Made by a program: the position numbers and the translations under genes. Source: Macrothele yani (Eukaryota; Arthropoda; Arachnida; Araneae; Macrothelidae). From it: a DNA stretch of 64,000 nt. Position 1 is the first letter of the stretch. Each line of letters begins with the position of its first letter. This document shows, piece by piece, positions 30,741 through 41,240 of the stretch. The stretch covers positions 103,986,021-104,050,020 of the forward strand of contig CM076991.1 of assembly GCA_039090855.1 (NCBI GenBank), read 5' to 3'. Under the pieces are notes generated by a model. It was not told the DNA's origin, did no database searches, and saw only the letters and a list, made by a program, of their open reading frames with translations.

Positions 30741-31600
30741 CACCATCATCATCATTTTCAATCATTAGCAATCCATTGCTGGATGAAGGTCTCCCCGAGT
30801 TTCTCTAACAATGGACTGTCTTGGGCCAGTCTCCTCCATCCACCCATCTCCCACGTGGTCTTCTTCAGGGTCTTTCCTATTCCTTGGAATTCAGTCTTAA
30901 ATTTCGTTTGTTCATCGGTGGTCCGATCTCCTGGCAACATGTCCTGCCAATTGCCATTTCAGGGATTTTATTCTGCTCGTGACGTCTTCCACTCATGTTA
31001 TTTTCCTCATCCACGAATTTCTCTTTTTACCTTTCTTGGTTACACCAAGTATTCATGTCTTCGTGCTTCTTTCAGTTGTCTGTAGTCTTTGTTTATCTTT
31101 TTTAGTTAATGCCCACGTCTGTGCTCCGTACGTCAGCATTGGAAAGATAAATTGAATAAACACTTTTTTTTAAGACATAATGGCATATTACTCTAAGAAA
31201 CTGTATTGTTTCTTCCAAAAGCTCTCCAACCAAGTTTTATACGCCAATTAATTTATTCATTAGGACGTACAAGTTCGTCCGCGCCGGACATCGAAGCCGG
31301 GTCCCCTTACTCCGGAGTAAGTCGCTTACCCAACTGAGCTCCGCTTACATGTGCTGTCGCTACAGATTTGTCGTCTTGACGCATGTTTTCTCTGTAGTAC
31401 GTCACATCATCGATGTGATCTTGATACCTGCTGCCCAAGGTAAATGTAAAAACTGGTTATCTCCAGCGTTTTCCCATCAATTGATAAATCTTCATTCCTT
31501 GTAAGAGCATTGTACATCAGTTTTGCCTTCTGAAAGTTGATTTTTAACCCCATTTCTTTACCATTCTCTGCAAGTTACTGGATCATACTCTGCAGTCCTG
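30741..31600 (-). mobile_element. RTE-like LINE 3' fragment (copy F), split by a solo LTR
   Basis: Begins with (CAT)n at 30743 and follows copy B's 3' region (RRLAQDSPLLEKLGETF; PHGRW region near 30860) up to the reverse transcriptase C-terminal segment near 31590. The solo LTR at 31261-31406 interrupts it with a clean 4-bp duplication. Confidence 0.82.
31261..31406 (-). mobile_element. Solo LTR of the TRIM-like family, inserted in LINE copy F
   Basis: 146 bp starting TGTGACGTACTACAG on the minus strand, containing the tRNA-like segment (31275-31347: GTAAGCGGAGCTCAGTTGGG.., ACTCCGGAGTAAGGGG, GGCGCGGAC). The 4-bp target duplication TCAT is at 31257-31260 and 31407-31410. The LINE sequence resumes exactly after it. 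Confidence 0.87.
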
Positions 31601-31789
31601 TAGTATTATTTGAAAGATATCTGAAGGGTTCTTTGAAATATATTTTTTTCTATTCAAAAATTAAATGAAAATAAAACCGAGTCGAAATCGGGTCAGGAAC
31701 ACCTTGACCTTTAAGAAATTGTAGACCTCGGTGACCCGTTGATCCACTGACCGAAGAGGAGTGGAATAAAATACCCGTTTTTATCTCTG

Positions 31790-32350
31790 GTTCAGGGGAA
31801 GCATAGGCAATTACAGAGGATGTTCACGCATTTTTTGAACAACTTTCCAACAATATAAATTATGTTTAAAATAGAATTATTTCTTTCTTAAGGGTTCTAT
31901 CTGGTAGCCCTTTCTTTGGACTAGAACCTGCATCTAGGTTGGCAAGATAACACGGCATTTCTTAAAATTGGTAGTGATATTTAATTCCATTCCTCTTCCA
32001 TTGCTTTCCATAGTCCAATCATTGCTTTAGATCTGAGTTTAGAAAGCATCCTTTTGAGCAGTCCGAAGGCACAATAGTCCATTGGTGACATATCAGGGGA
32101 CTTTGAAGGAATATGAACACATCAGGGGACTTTGGATATTCGTGTATTGTTCTTTTTCCTGTTCAGAAATGTTAATTCCATGATTTTCACAGGGTTTTTT
32201 AATTGCAAAATACGAATATTTCTCTTCGTAAAGAACAAAATTATAACCTATACACAGCTTGTATACGACCGCCATTTTCTTATCAGACGATATTTAATTG
32301 CAGCAGACGTTTCTTTCATGTTCATCTAACACGCAGTGTTGCCAGTTTCA
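31790..32350 (-). pseudogene. Transposase relic, C-terminal part (Tc1/mariner superfamily)
   Basis: Minus-strand pieces include SPDMSPMDYCAFGLLKRMLS (the 'PDLxPxDF' third catalytic region; Asp of MDY), GLWKAMEEEWN and SLPILRNAVLSCQPRCR, which is a typical C-terminal series of mariner-like transposases. Upstream (32170-32350) is sequence duplicated at 38040-38215. Broken by stops. Together with 33060-33590 it appears to be one element, with the 108-bp array between. Confidence 0.6.
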
Positions 32351-32885
32351 AGTCTTTGAATTTCTTTTATTTTCTCTAATTTCTTATTAAAGACGTTCTA
32401 AAAATGCGTGATCATCGTCTGTGTATAGACTTGATACCCATGTTTTCTCTTTAGTTTCAAGTCTTTGAACTTCTTTATTTCTGAAAATTCTTATCAAAGA
32501 CGTTCTAAAAATGCGTGAACATCGTGTGTGTATAGACTTGATACCCATCTTTTCTTTTTAGTTTCAAGTCTTCGAACTTCTTTATTTCTGTAATTTCTCA
32601 TCAAAGACGTTCTAAAAATGCTTGAACATCGTGTGTGTATATAGACTTGATACCCATCTTTTCTCTTTAGTTTCAAGTCTTTGAACTTCTTTATTTCTGT
32701 AATTTCTTACCAAAGACGTTCTAAAAATGCGTGAACATCGTCTGCGTATAGACTTGATACCCATCTTTTCTCTTTAGTTTCAAGTCTTTGAACTTCTTTA
32801 TTTCGGTAATTTCTTATCAAAGACGTTCTAAAAATGCGTGAACATCGTCTATGTATAGACTTGATACCCATCTTTTTTCTTCACT
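32341..32885. repeat. 108-bp tandem array (5 units) inside the transposase relic
   Basis: 'agtttcaagtctttgaactt' recurs at 32344, 32453, 32560, 32669 and 32776 (steps 107-109). Each unit continues 'atcaaagacgttctaaaaat', 'gcgtgaacatcg' and 'tagacttgatacccat'. A single unit of the same sequence, in the same context, is found at about 38205-38290, showing that the tandem copies are a local expansion of an internal element segment. Confidence 0.85.
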
Positions 32886-33059
32886 TCTTCAAGGAATAGA
32901 GTGGTAGATTTGGATTATAACTGGTAACCTTATTCTGATGTAGTTTTGGTCTTTGATAGTTTTGTGGAAAAGGAATGGTATTTCCGTTTTAAATATAGGA
33001 CGTAAAACAGTATTTTTATAATTTGCAAAATTGATTTTCACCTTCTTTTCAAATATTTT

Positions 33060-33590
33060 TTAACTTAAATTTTCCACTGCACGAGAAACCAGCAAAAATC
33101 GAGAATCCTTTACTGAACTTTTTTTGGATTCTTTGAATCAAGTTTGTAAGTCTTCTTCTGCTCTTTTGCGATAGCAAATTGACCGTTTTTTTCGTTACAG
33201 TTCCTTAGGCAGATCCATTCTTTATCAATAGTCACAATAAAAATCCATCTATCTTCGACTAAGTGATTTTCATGAAGAGGTCTACACCGTGTTTTGCGCT
33301 TTACCACGTGCCTAGGCAAAAAGCGAGAAACATTACGCTTTTTTTTTTCGGATTCAAGTCTTTGTTTATTATTACCCTGTTTATAGTTGATATGCAAATT
33401 TTTAACGACGACTTAGCGATTGAACTTTGGGTCCGTGGATTTTGTTTTAAGACCGAACACATTACTTTTGAAATAGTCGTAAAAGTACGTAGGTTGTTTG
33501 GATATACGTTTACTGTTCTTTTTCCTGTCAAAAGCAATGCTTGACGATTTTTCCCTCTATTAATAATATTATTGCTTATTAGCACGTCTT
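33060..33590 (-). pseudogene. Transposase relic, N-terminal part
   Basis: Minus-strand coding in two frames: LTGKRTVNVYPNNLRTFTT, NPRTQSSIAKSSLKICIST (helix-turn-helix), then RNVSRFLPRHVVKRKTRCRP, LHENHLVEDRWIFIVTIDKE and WICLRNCNEKNGQ. 'FIVTIDKEWI' stands at the place of the first catalytic Asp (usual 'VTxDEAW'). It matches no protein I can name exactly; Tc1/mariner superfamily is the best call. Confidence 0.55.
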
Positions 33591-33597
33591 TCGCAAA

Positions 33598-33827
33598 CAA
33601 GTTAGTGAAATCATGTAATGCGTTGATTATAATACGCTTTCCAACATACCAGAAATCATTACTCAAGTTATCACTCAAGTTATGAGGATAATGGCTTTGG
33701 AATAAATCTCGGTCCTGTGCCCTGACCTTTGATCCCATTTCGATGATATTCAACAGAACCGGTTCAGTATACCTCCGAAATAACATGATAAAGTTTTTTC
33801 GCAATGGAAGCATTTTTACTTAAGTTA
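33598..33827. repeat. Repeat S, left part of an interrupted block
   Basis: Follows 18537-18980 ('gattataatacgctttccaa', 'ccagaaatcattactcaagt', 'tgccctgacctttg'). It is cut by the mariner at 33828 within 'aagtta', and repeat S resumes at 35150 with 'tatgatgcata', so joining both sides restores the 'aagttatgaygcata' motif of other units. Confidence 0.82.
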
Positions 33828-35149
33828 CACAGTGCGTCAAAGAAATTTTAAGACTGGCGCTAGATTTCAGCCTATGGTGACGCCACCAGTGTAATCGCGA
33901 ATGCGTTATAAACCGTGACCATCTGCTTGCTTTCTGCCAAAAGTACTGCGCAGTTGTTAAAGTAACTCAAACGAAACGGCCGTTCATTACAGAAGTAACA
34001 TTTTTTTCAAGTTGAATTATTAAGATGGAACAAAGGGCTGTTATTAAATTTAACACAAAGCTTGGTAAAAGTGCCTTGGAAACGTACCAAATGATGAAAC
34101 AAGTTTACGGTGAGTTTTGTTTAAGTAGATCAAATGTTTTCCTGTGGCACAAACGTTTTTTGGACGAAAGAGAGACCCTAGAAGATGATAAGCGTATCGG
34201 ACGACCAAGTTCATCTAGGACACCTGAGATTATTGAAAAAGTGCGTGATTTCGTGGCAAACAATAGATGTGCGTCACTAAGAATGATGGAAGAGTCTTTA
34301 AACATCAACAAAGGAACGATTCGAACCATCCTGCATGAAGATTTGGGCAAAATAAAAGTCTGTGCTAAATTTGTTCCATACACGTTACCCAATGAACAAA
34401 AATCAAGGAGAAGTGCACATTGCAGAGACACCATTTCAGCCGCTGAAAATGATCTAAACTTCTTAAAATGGATTGTTACTGGTGATGAAACATGGTGTTT
34501 TCAATATGATTCTAAAACAAAGCGACAAAGTGCGGAATGGAAGTCAAAAACTCACCACAAGCCAAAAAAAAAAAAAAAAACAAGAAAAGTTCCATCGAAA
34601 ATCAAACCAATGCTCATTACATTCTTCGATAGTAAGGGTATTATCCTCAAAGAATTTGTTCCAAGTGGACAAACAATTACTGGTGAGTTTTATTTAAATG
34701 TTTTGAGGCGTTTGATGGGCAGAATTCGTCGTATTCGTCCAGAATATCGAGATGAAAACAGTTCGTGTTTGTTGCACGATAATGCACCCAGTCACACCTT
34801 ACTTCTTGTTCGTAGATTTTTGGCGAAAAAAACGTCTGTGTGTGTTGAATCATCCACTCTATTCGCCTTACTTAGCACCCTGCGACTTTTCTTTGTTCCC
34901 GAAACTTAAAATGACGTTAAATGGGTGTTTTTTAATGATCTTTCGACCATACAAACAGCTTCGACGCGTGCTTTGGAAGCAATTCTGCAAAGTGAACTGG
35001 AACAGGCACTCGAATCATTATTAAATCGCTGTAGCAAGTGTATTGAAGCCGGAGGGACTTATTTTGAATACCAAACCAAACCAAATTATAACTTCTTGTT
35101 TCTATTTCATTTTACAGACCCAGTCTTAAAAATTATTTGGCGCACTGTG
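33828..35149 (+). mobile_element. Mariner transposon with ~30-bp inverted repeats (copy 1)
   Basis: Ends 'cacagtgcgtcaaagaaatt' and its inverted counterpart 'tttggcgcactgtg' (right), both flanked by TA. Length 1322 bp, typical for mariner. A second copy lies at 60430-61850. Inserted in repeat S. Confidence 0.93.
34025..35071 (+). pseudogene. Mariner transposase, frameshifted twice, stop codon lost
   Basis: ATG at 34025: MEQRAVIKFNTKLGKSALET, LSRSNVFLWHKRFLDERETL (first helix-turn-helix), GRPSSSRTPEIIEKVRDFV, SLRMMEESLNINKGTIRTIL (second helix-turn-helix), WIVTGDETWCFQYDSKTKRQ (first Asp) and LLHDNAPSHT (second Asp). An A run (34827-34833) shifts the frame, giving SPYLAPCDFSLFPKLKM (third Asp, DD34D) in another frame. 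A second shift near 34925 returns to the original frame, ending SKCIEAGGTYFE. The usual TAA after YFE is TAC here, so the frame runs on to 35194. A poly-A tract at 34565-34580 also encodes an odd lysine run. About 345 codons; inactive but young. Confidence 0.9.
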
Positions 35150-36350
35150 TATGATGCATACAGGCTGCGGAATAGATCCCGTCCTGTGTCCTAACCTTTG
35201 ACCCCATTTTGCCCATTTTCAATAGGATTCGTCCCCTACAAAATACTAACATTTCATCCAAATCGAAGATTTTTTACGCAAGTTATGACGCATAATGGCG
35301 ATGGAAGTGATTCCACTCCTATGTCCTGACCTTTGACCCCATTTCACCCATTTTCAACAGGGTTTATACCCAGGTTATTCCCTACCACATACTAAAATTT
35401 AACCGAAATCGAACCATTTTTACGTTAGTTATGACGCACAATAGCAGTGGAATGGATCCCGCTCCTATGTCTTGACCTTTGACCCCATTTCGTTCACTTG
35501 CAATAGGGTTCCTTCACAGGTGTTCCCCTTCCACATACTAAAATTTCATCGAAATCGAACGATTTTTACGCGAGTTATCGTGCGGACAGACATACGCACA
35601 CAACGCGTGACGTAATGAGGCAGATGGGATTCACGACTATCTGTTCGAAAGAGTGTGACGTCATAAAACTTTAATAGGATCCATACACAACGCGTGACGT
35701 AGGGAGACAGATGGCGTGACCGCGAACCAACATCTCAATGTCAAGATTGTGACATCATAAGATTTCTAAGCATGGGTTACATTAATGGGACGACGCCATG
35801 ACACTAAAAACGTGGTAATTCGGGGTGGTTATTTAACGTACTAAACGAATTTTCCTAGAGTCGAGATCAAGCTAAATCGATTTTTAGTACCCGAAAACGG
35901 TAGATTAACGACTTTCGTCAAAATACTTAAAGCCGTTTTCAAAATAAAAAAGATACAAGAATTGCTTCTTTAATAGTATGGGATAAGGGCGATGGAACGG
36001 ATCCCGATCCTATGTCCCGAACTTTGACCCCATTTCGTCCATTTTCAATTGGGTTCATTCCCAGTTGGTCCCCTACAATATATTAAAATTTCATCGACAT
36101 CGAACCACATTTACGCAAGTTATGACGCATAAGGGCAATGGAATAGATTCCGCTCCTGTGCCGTGACCTTTGACCCCATATAGTCCATTTTCAATAAGGT
36201 GTTTCCCCAGTGCGTCCCCTACCCCATACTGAAATTTCATCGAAATCGAACCATTTTTACGGGAGTTATCGTGCCGACAGACGGATGGACAGACTGACGG
36301 ACGGACAAAGCTGGAACATATACGCTTTTTCAACCTACCGTTTTCTAGCG
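35150..36350. repeat. Repeat S, right part, with a duplicated CGTGACGTA sub-repeat
   Basis: Units with 'tgacctttgaccccattt' recur at about 35190, 35330, 35475, 36015 and 36165, ending in a GGAC-rich block and 'cttttcaacctaccg' (about 36325). At 35596-35770 a different sub-repeat, 'acaacgcgtgacgta...gtgtgacgtcataa', is present twice. Flows directly into repeat H at 36355. Confidence 0.75.
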
Positions 36351-36354
36351 TAAA

Positions 36355-37665
36355 AAAGATCGTGCTTATGTTATCTGTTTCTCCCTCCGGCTGAAGACAC
36401 CATATCTCTGCAACTATTAGTCCGATTTGAAAAATTTTATTTGCATTGGGAAGCTTAAAATATACGAATGACGATCTTTCATTTTGTTTTGTTTTTTACG
36501 ATGTACAATTTCGCCGCTAGAGGGCGTAAATGCAGATGGTGTCGAATGCAAAATACATTTTATTCCACATATTTGCTTCTCAACATCCAATTGAATTTTT
36601 TTTTATCGCTCGATTCCATTTATGTTGAAGAGTGTTTTAGGTATAATTACTCTTTCAAGTTACGCATAGATTTTCCACTAGGGGGCGCAAAAGTAAATTA
36701 CATTTTCCCCGATATCTCTTGTTCTAAAACTCCGATTTGAAAAACTTTTTCTTCAGTGAATACAGCTCCTGATGGAAAATCTTTTGCATATAATTTCTAA
36801 TTTTTGGTGAAGAACACTTTGGCCACCAGGGGCTTAAGTGTTAATTTTTGTTTCTGATGTATTTGCCATAAAATCTGAGCTTCTAAAATCTCGATCGAAC
36901 AAATTCTTTCACGGACCGATGCCACTTACGTCGATAAACCTTTTTGGAAAATTTTGTTCTTAAAATAAAGCATGGTTTCTCCGCCAGGGGCGTAGACGTA
37001 TATCTTGTTTTTGTCAACATCTCTACTAGGAGTCCGATTCGAAAAAATCCTTCTTTGTTGGATAGTGTTTCCGATGCGAAATATTTTCCATTTCAACTCA
37101 AAATTTTCAAGTAAATGACAAACTTTCCGCTTGGGATCGTTAAGGTAAATTTCGTTTTCTGCGATATTTCTGCTCCTAAAACTCCAATTTTTTAAATTAT
37201 TTCTGTATCGCATACAGCTTTTGATGGAAAATATTTTTCATATAATTTCTAATATTTAGTAAAGAATGGTTTGGCCACCAGTGGGCATAAGAGTTAATTT
37301 CTGCTTTTGATGTATTTGCAGCAAAAGTTGAGCTCCTGAAAACCCGACTAAAAATATTTTTTCTTGGAGCGATACCGCTAACATCGAAAAAACCTTCTGA
37401 GAATACTTTCTTCCTAAAATAATGCATGGTTTTCCTGCCAGGGGGCGCAGATGCATATCTTATATTTGTCCATATCTCTGCTTCGACGAGACCGATTTGA
37501 AAATTGTTTCTTTGTTGGAGAGCGTCTCCGCTGCGAAATTTTTCTCATATAAATTCAAAATTTTCTTAACTGCAACCGGAGGGCGTTAGCTCAAGTTTCC
37601 GTTTACAACAATATCTGCGGGATTAAAAACCCGACTGTAAAACTACTTTCTTCGGTGAGATAGTA
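36355..37665. repeat. Repeat H, second block
   Basis: Same family as 7370-9780. GC-rich boxes at 36513 (cgccgctagagggcgta), 36675 (ccactagggggcgca, a very close match to the CTCF core), 36822, 36981, 37275 and 37435 (ctgccagggggcgcag). Spacing again close to 150 bp, with 455 bp between equivalent boxes. Confidence 0.75.
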
Positions 37666-37671
37666 CTGCTT

Positions 37672-37905
37672 TTTTTTTTTTTTTTTTTTTTTTGATTGGA
37701 GGTTTAACGACCACCGTGAGCAACTCAAATGGGCTATAAGCAGTCGCCCGTCCCTAATTTAGGGTCACTGGTTCCAGGGAAGGGAGAGAGCCAGTGCCGA
37801 AAGACAAACAAAACACCCATGCCTCACCGGGATTCGAACCCGGACCCCTTCGGACGAATGATCAGAGGCCATCGCTTAGACCACTGCGCCACCGGGGCGG
37901 CGTAC
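37672..37905 (-). mobile_element. Young tRNA-derived SINE (family 1) in repeat H
   Basis: Poly-T (the complement of the A tail) at 37672-37693, body, then 'ccgggattcgaacccgg' and 'ccactgcgccaccggggcgg'. Target duplication 'gtactgcttt' on both sides (about 37665 and 37902). Confidence 0.93.
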
Positions 37906-38290
37906 TGCTTTCCAAACATGTTCCACTGACTTTGAGTAGCTTTGATAAATTTAATTTGTTTCAGAACGGATTTAAAAGACGTGCGCATTACACCAGAAAA
38001 GTCGGTGTCATCTTTCTTGTTTAACATTTAGAAGTGCTAATGCCATGATTTCCACAGGGCTTCTTAATTGCAAAATACGAATATTTCTCATCGCAAAGAA
38101 CAAAAACTTAACCCATACACAGCTTGTTTACCTCCGTCATTTTCTTAGCAGACGATATTTAATTGCAGCAGACGTTTCTTTCATGTTCATCTGACACGCA
38201 GTTGCCAGTTTCAAGTCTTTCAACTTCTTTTATTTTCTGTAATTTCTTATCAAAAACGTTCTAAAAATGCGTGAACATCGCATGTGCGTG
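37906..38290. repeat. Dispersed repeat shared with 9540-9650 and 32170-32450
   Basis: 37925-38025 matches 9560-9650 ('cagaacggatttaaaagacg', 'tcggtgtcatctttcttgtt'). 38040-38290 matches 32170-32450 ('aattgcaaaatacgaatatt', 'cagcagacgtttctttcatg'), including one unit of the 108-bp repeat. Likely adjacent fragments of two elements. Confidence 0.7.
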
Positions 38291-38499
38291 GTTACGTGCA
38301 TCATCACGTGATCTAAGCAACTATTTAAGACCGCTGCTCGTCAGTAATCGTTAGGAGTGCGGACCGTAATAGCAAAAACAAAGGATTTTTAGGAGTTTGA
38401 TAAAGGACTTAATATGGGTGCCTATCTAGCTAGAGTGACGTTTTTATCAACAGATTGGTTTCTCAAAGGTGAGATATCCAGGGTGTTTCGTCACTGGAA

Positions 38500-39340
38500 A
38501 AATAAGCCGCGCTGCTAGCCTAAGAGGTGTGACTAGCGCGACGACAATCTGTCAGGAATCAGATCGCCGTCTGGGAAAGCTTGTACGGGAAAAACATGAC
38601 GTTCCGTGTGCAGCAAGAAACTGAAAAGGACCTGCATTGAAAGTTCTATCCCTTTATGTAAATTAATTCCTTCTGCGAAGAACCGGAAAGGTCGTCTACA
38701 GTGGTTTGATGGTCGCCGTGACCGGACATTGGAAGACTAAAAAAAAAGTCATGATATCCGACGAGATGCGGTTCACCTTTTTCTGTACCCATGGAAGGCA
38801 GAGGGTTTGGCAGAAGCCCCATAAAGCAATGGGCCCAGTTTGCCTTTTCAACACAACTCAAAGTTCTGGAGGTGGTGTCATGGCGCGTGGCACGTTCTGT
38901 TCGTTCGGCACGAGTCTCTCGATATTGCTGGAAAGTCTGGTGTCCTCAAAGGAATATCTGAGCGCTGTTGAGGATGAAATCCATCTTGCAATGCTGACTC
39001 TTTGTCCAGCAGGTGACTGCTGTTTTGTGGGTGGCAATGCTACTGTCATCCGCGATCAAGATGTGTTCAACGGGGGTTTAGTGAGCATGACAGCGATTTT
39101 GCCTGGCATACACAATTCCGGGAATTGAACCCATTAAGAATGTATGAGATACGTTACAAAAACAGATCCTGGAGAAAAATCCTCTTCCATCAAATCAGAA
39201 CGAGAACTATCTGGTGAATGCCTGGTAGGCTATAGACGTAGATGCACTCCAACACTTTGTGGAATTTATGACAAAACGCATACATGCTGTAATTTTAGTG
39301 AAAAGAAGTCCAACCCGGTATTGAATAAAAGTTTCTAATT
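38500..39340 (+). pseudogene. Tc1-like transposase relic
   Basis: The longest frame (38706-39128) reads ISDEMRFTFFCTHGRQRVW (first catalytic region, Asp present), KPHKAMGPVCLFNTTQSSGG, GVMARGTFCSFGTSLS and FVGGNATVIRDQDVFNGGL. The last corresponds to 'FQDDNATVHRAQDVLNWF' of Tc1-like proteins, with the Asp replaced by Gly. Degraded N-terminal sequence precedes it from about 38500, and a C-terminal 'ELSGECLVGYRRRCTPTL' part follows to about 39270. No inverted repeats found. Confidence 0.75.
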
Positions 39341-39344
39341 CTGT

Positions 39345-40099
39345 GGTAGGTATTTGCACATGAGAACAATCTTTTCTGCAGTGGTGCGCTTTATTCAACG
39401 GAGCGTATGGGGAAATTCACGGATTTGCTTGTTCTGATTTCTATATTCTATATATTTTTTTATTGTTTACATATTTATTTATTTATATCTGATTATTCTA
39501 CCGAGCAGTATTTTTAGTCACCGCACTGTCAAATTCCCGTTTCCAACTTTATTTCTCCCTCGATTTTCGATTTCGAACACCAGAGAAAATTTCCGCTCTT
39601 TGCTCGAAGAGCCGAAATTCACCTCGCCGCACGGAGGATCTACAAATAACGCCATTCCAGCTTTAAATCAAGACTCATATATTTCTTTTCATTTTCTCAC
39701 TTTTCTTTATCATTTTCTCCCTTCTCTCATAAAAATGCGGCCTCCTTCCCTTGTCTACTTTTAGCCACTATAAGGCCAGCTCCATGTCACTTTCACTTCT
39801 CTCAGACCCCTTCATTAGCAACTTACTTTGAACGTGTGCCTTTCTCCTACACGTGATACATTGTTCTTTTCACAACCTCCTGAAAAACAGATGAATCCTG
39901 AGAAGTCCAAACAATGCTGTAAGACCATATCTATAACAATAAGTTATTCCCAAACTGAATTTCATGAATTGCCGCTGTAGGAAAAAGGGAAAGTAGAAGT
40001 GTTTTCTCCGAATATCCGAAACGCAGCAGAAAGTGATCGTGCCCATTCTTCTTTAACGGCTGCCTAAAAACTAGTCAAGGTGGCATCTCAAAACCCCCG
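39345..40099. other. No gene recognised
   Basis: AT-rich and pyrimidine-rich sequence without coding motifs or recognised repeats. Confidence 0.45.
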
Positions 40100-40545
40100 C
40101 CGCCCCGGTGGCGCAGTGGTCTAAGGCGTTGGCCTCTGATCATTCGTCCGTAAGGGGTCCGGGTTCGAATCCCGGTGAGGCATGGATCTTGTGTTTGTCT
40201 TACGGCACTGGCTCTCTCCCTTCCCTGGAACCAGTGACCCTAAATTAGGGACGGGCGACTGCTTATAGCCCATTGAGTTGCTCACGGTGGTCGTTAAACC
40301 TCCAATCGCCGCCCCGGTGGCGCAGTGGTCTAAGGCGTTGGCCTCTGATCATTCGTCCGTAAGGGGTCCGGGTTCGAATCCCAGTCAGGCATGGATGTTG
40401 TGTTTGTCTTACGGCACTGGCTCTCTCCCTTCCCTGGAACCAGTGACCCTAAATTAGGGACGGGCGACTGCTCATAGCCCATTTGAGTTGCTCACGGTGG
40501 TCGTTAAACTTCCAATCAAAAAAAAATAAACCTCCAATCAAAAAA
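40100..40545 (+). mobile_element. Head-to-tail dimer of family 1 SINEs sharing one target duplication
   Basis: The first unit (40100-40307) ends at 'aacctccaatc' without an A tail and is followed at once by the second head 'gccgccccggtggcgcagtg' (40308). The second unit ends with A-rich sequence containing a partial repeat of 'taaacctccaatcaaaa'. The outer flanks carry one pair of duplicated bases, 'tcaaaaccccc' (just before 40100 and about 40555). This indicates that the dimer inserted as one unit. Both units keep intact A and B boxes. Confidence 0.9.
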
Positions 40546-40868
40546 AAAATCAAATCAAAACCCCCAAAGAACAAACGAAAATGCAAATTAGTTCATCCCA
40601 TAAGATGATAATAAAGATGGTTAAAATTAGAAATTCGTAACACAATAAGAGTTTATAAAGCAGAAGGATCCATCTCTTTCTTTTACACCAAATAATGTAA
40701 CAAATGCAAAAACTAATAAAAAATCATTTGAACATGATCACAATTTTTGATGTAGTACACAAAGTTGTTGGAGATCTGCACGGACCTTAATCTGTAAAGC
40801 CCGTGCCTGAAGTATAGGAAGGAGCCTGTCCAGCTCCGCATACATGCGGAGTTGCAGAGAGAATTTAA

Positions 40869-40928
40869 CGCAGAGAGACGTGCTACTTCTCTTAATAATT
40901 CCTAAGAGATGTAGCACGTCTTTCTGCG
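40869..40928. ncRNA. Long imperfect hairpin (about 26-bp stem)
   Basis: 'cgcagagagacgtgctac' + 'ttctctta' (40869-40894) pairs with 'taagagat' + 'gtagcacgtctttctgcg' (40903-40928), leaving a loop of about 8 bases and only one or two unpaired or wobble positions. Size and near-complete pairing resemble a miRNA precursor or a tiny inverted-repeat element. It stands at the start of a 65-bp tandem array whose sequence shares 'tctcttaggaattc'. Confidence 0.5.
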
Positions 40929-41240
40929 TTGTGGTGTAGGCCTTACTACATACTTCTGTTCCAACTTCTATCTCTTAGGAATTCTTCTCATGGTTGTGGT
41001 GTAGTCCTTATTACATACTTCTGTTGCAACTTCTGTCTCTTAGAAATTCCCCTCATGGTTGTGGTGTAGGTCATATTATATACTTCTGTTGCAACTTCTG
41101 TCTCTTAGGAATTATTCTCATGGTTGTGGTGTAGAACTTAGTACATACTTCTGTTGCAACTTCTGTTTCTCAGGAATTCCTCTCCTGGTTGCGATGTAGG
41201 TCTGATTACAAACGTCTGTTGCAACTTCTATCTCTTAGGA
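40900..41240. repeat. 65-bp tandem array (about 5 units)
   Basis: 'tggttgtggtgtagg' recurs at 40926, 40991, 41056, 41121 and 41186, exactly 65 bp apart. Each unit includes 'acatacttctgttgcaactt' and 'ctgtctcttaggaatt'. Confidence 0.9.

Noticed and set aside
34473..34697. Separate lysine-rich protein
   Set aside because: Alternative frame inside the mariner transposase, caused by a poly-A tract.
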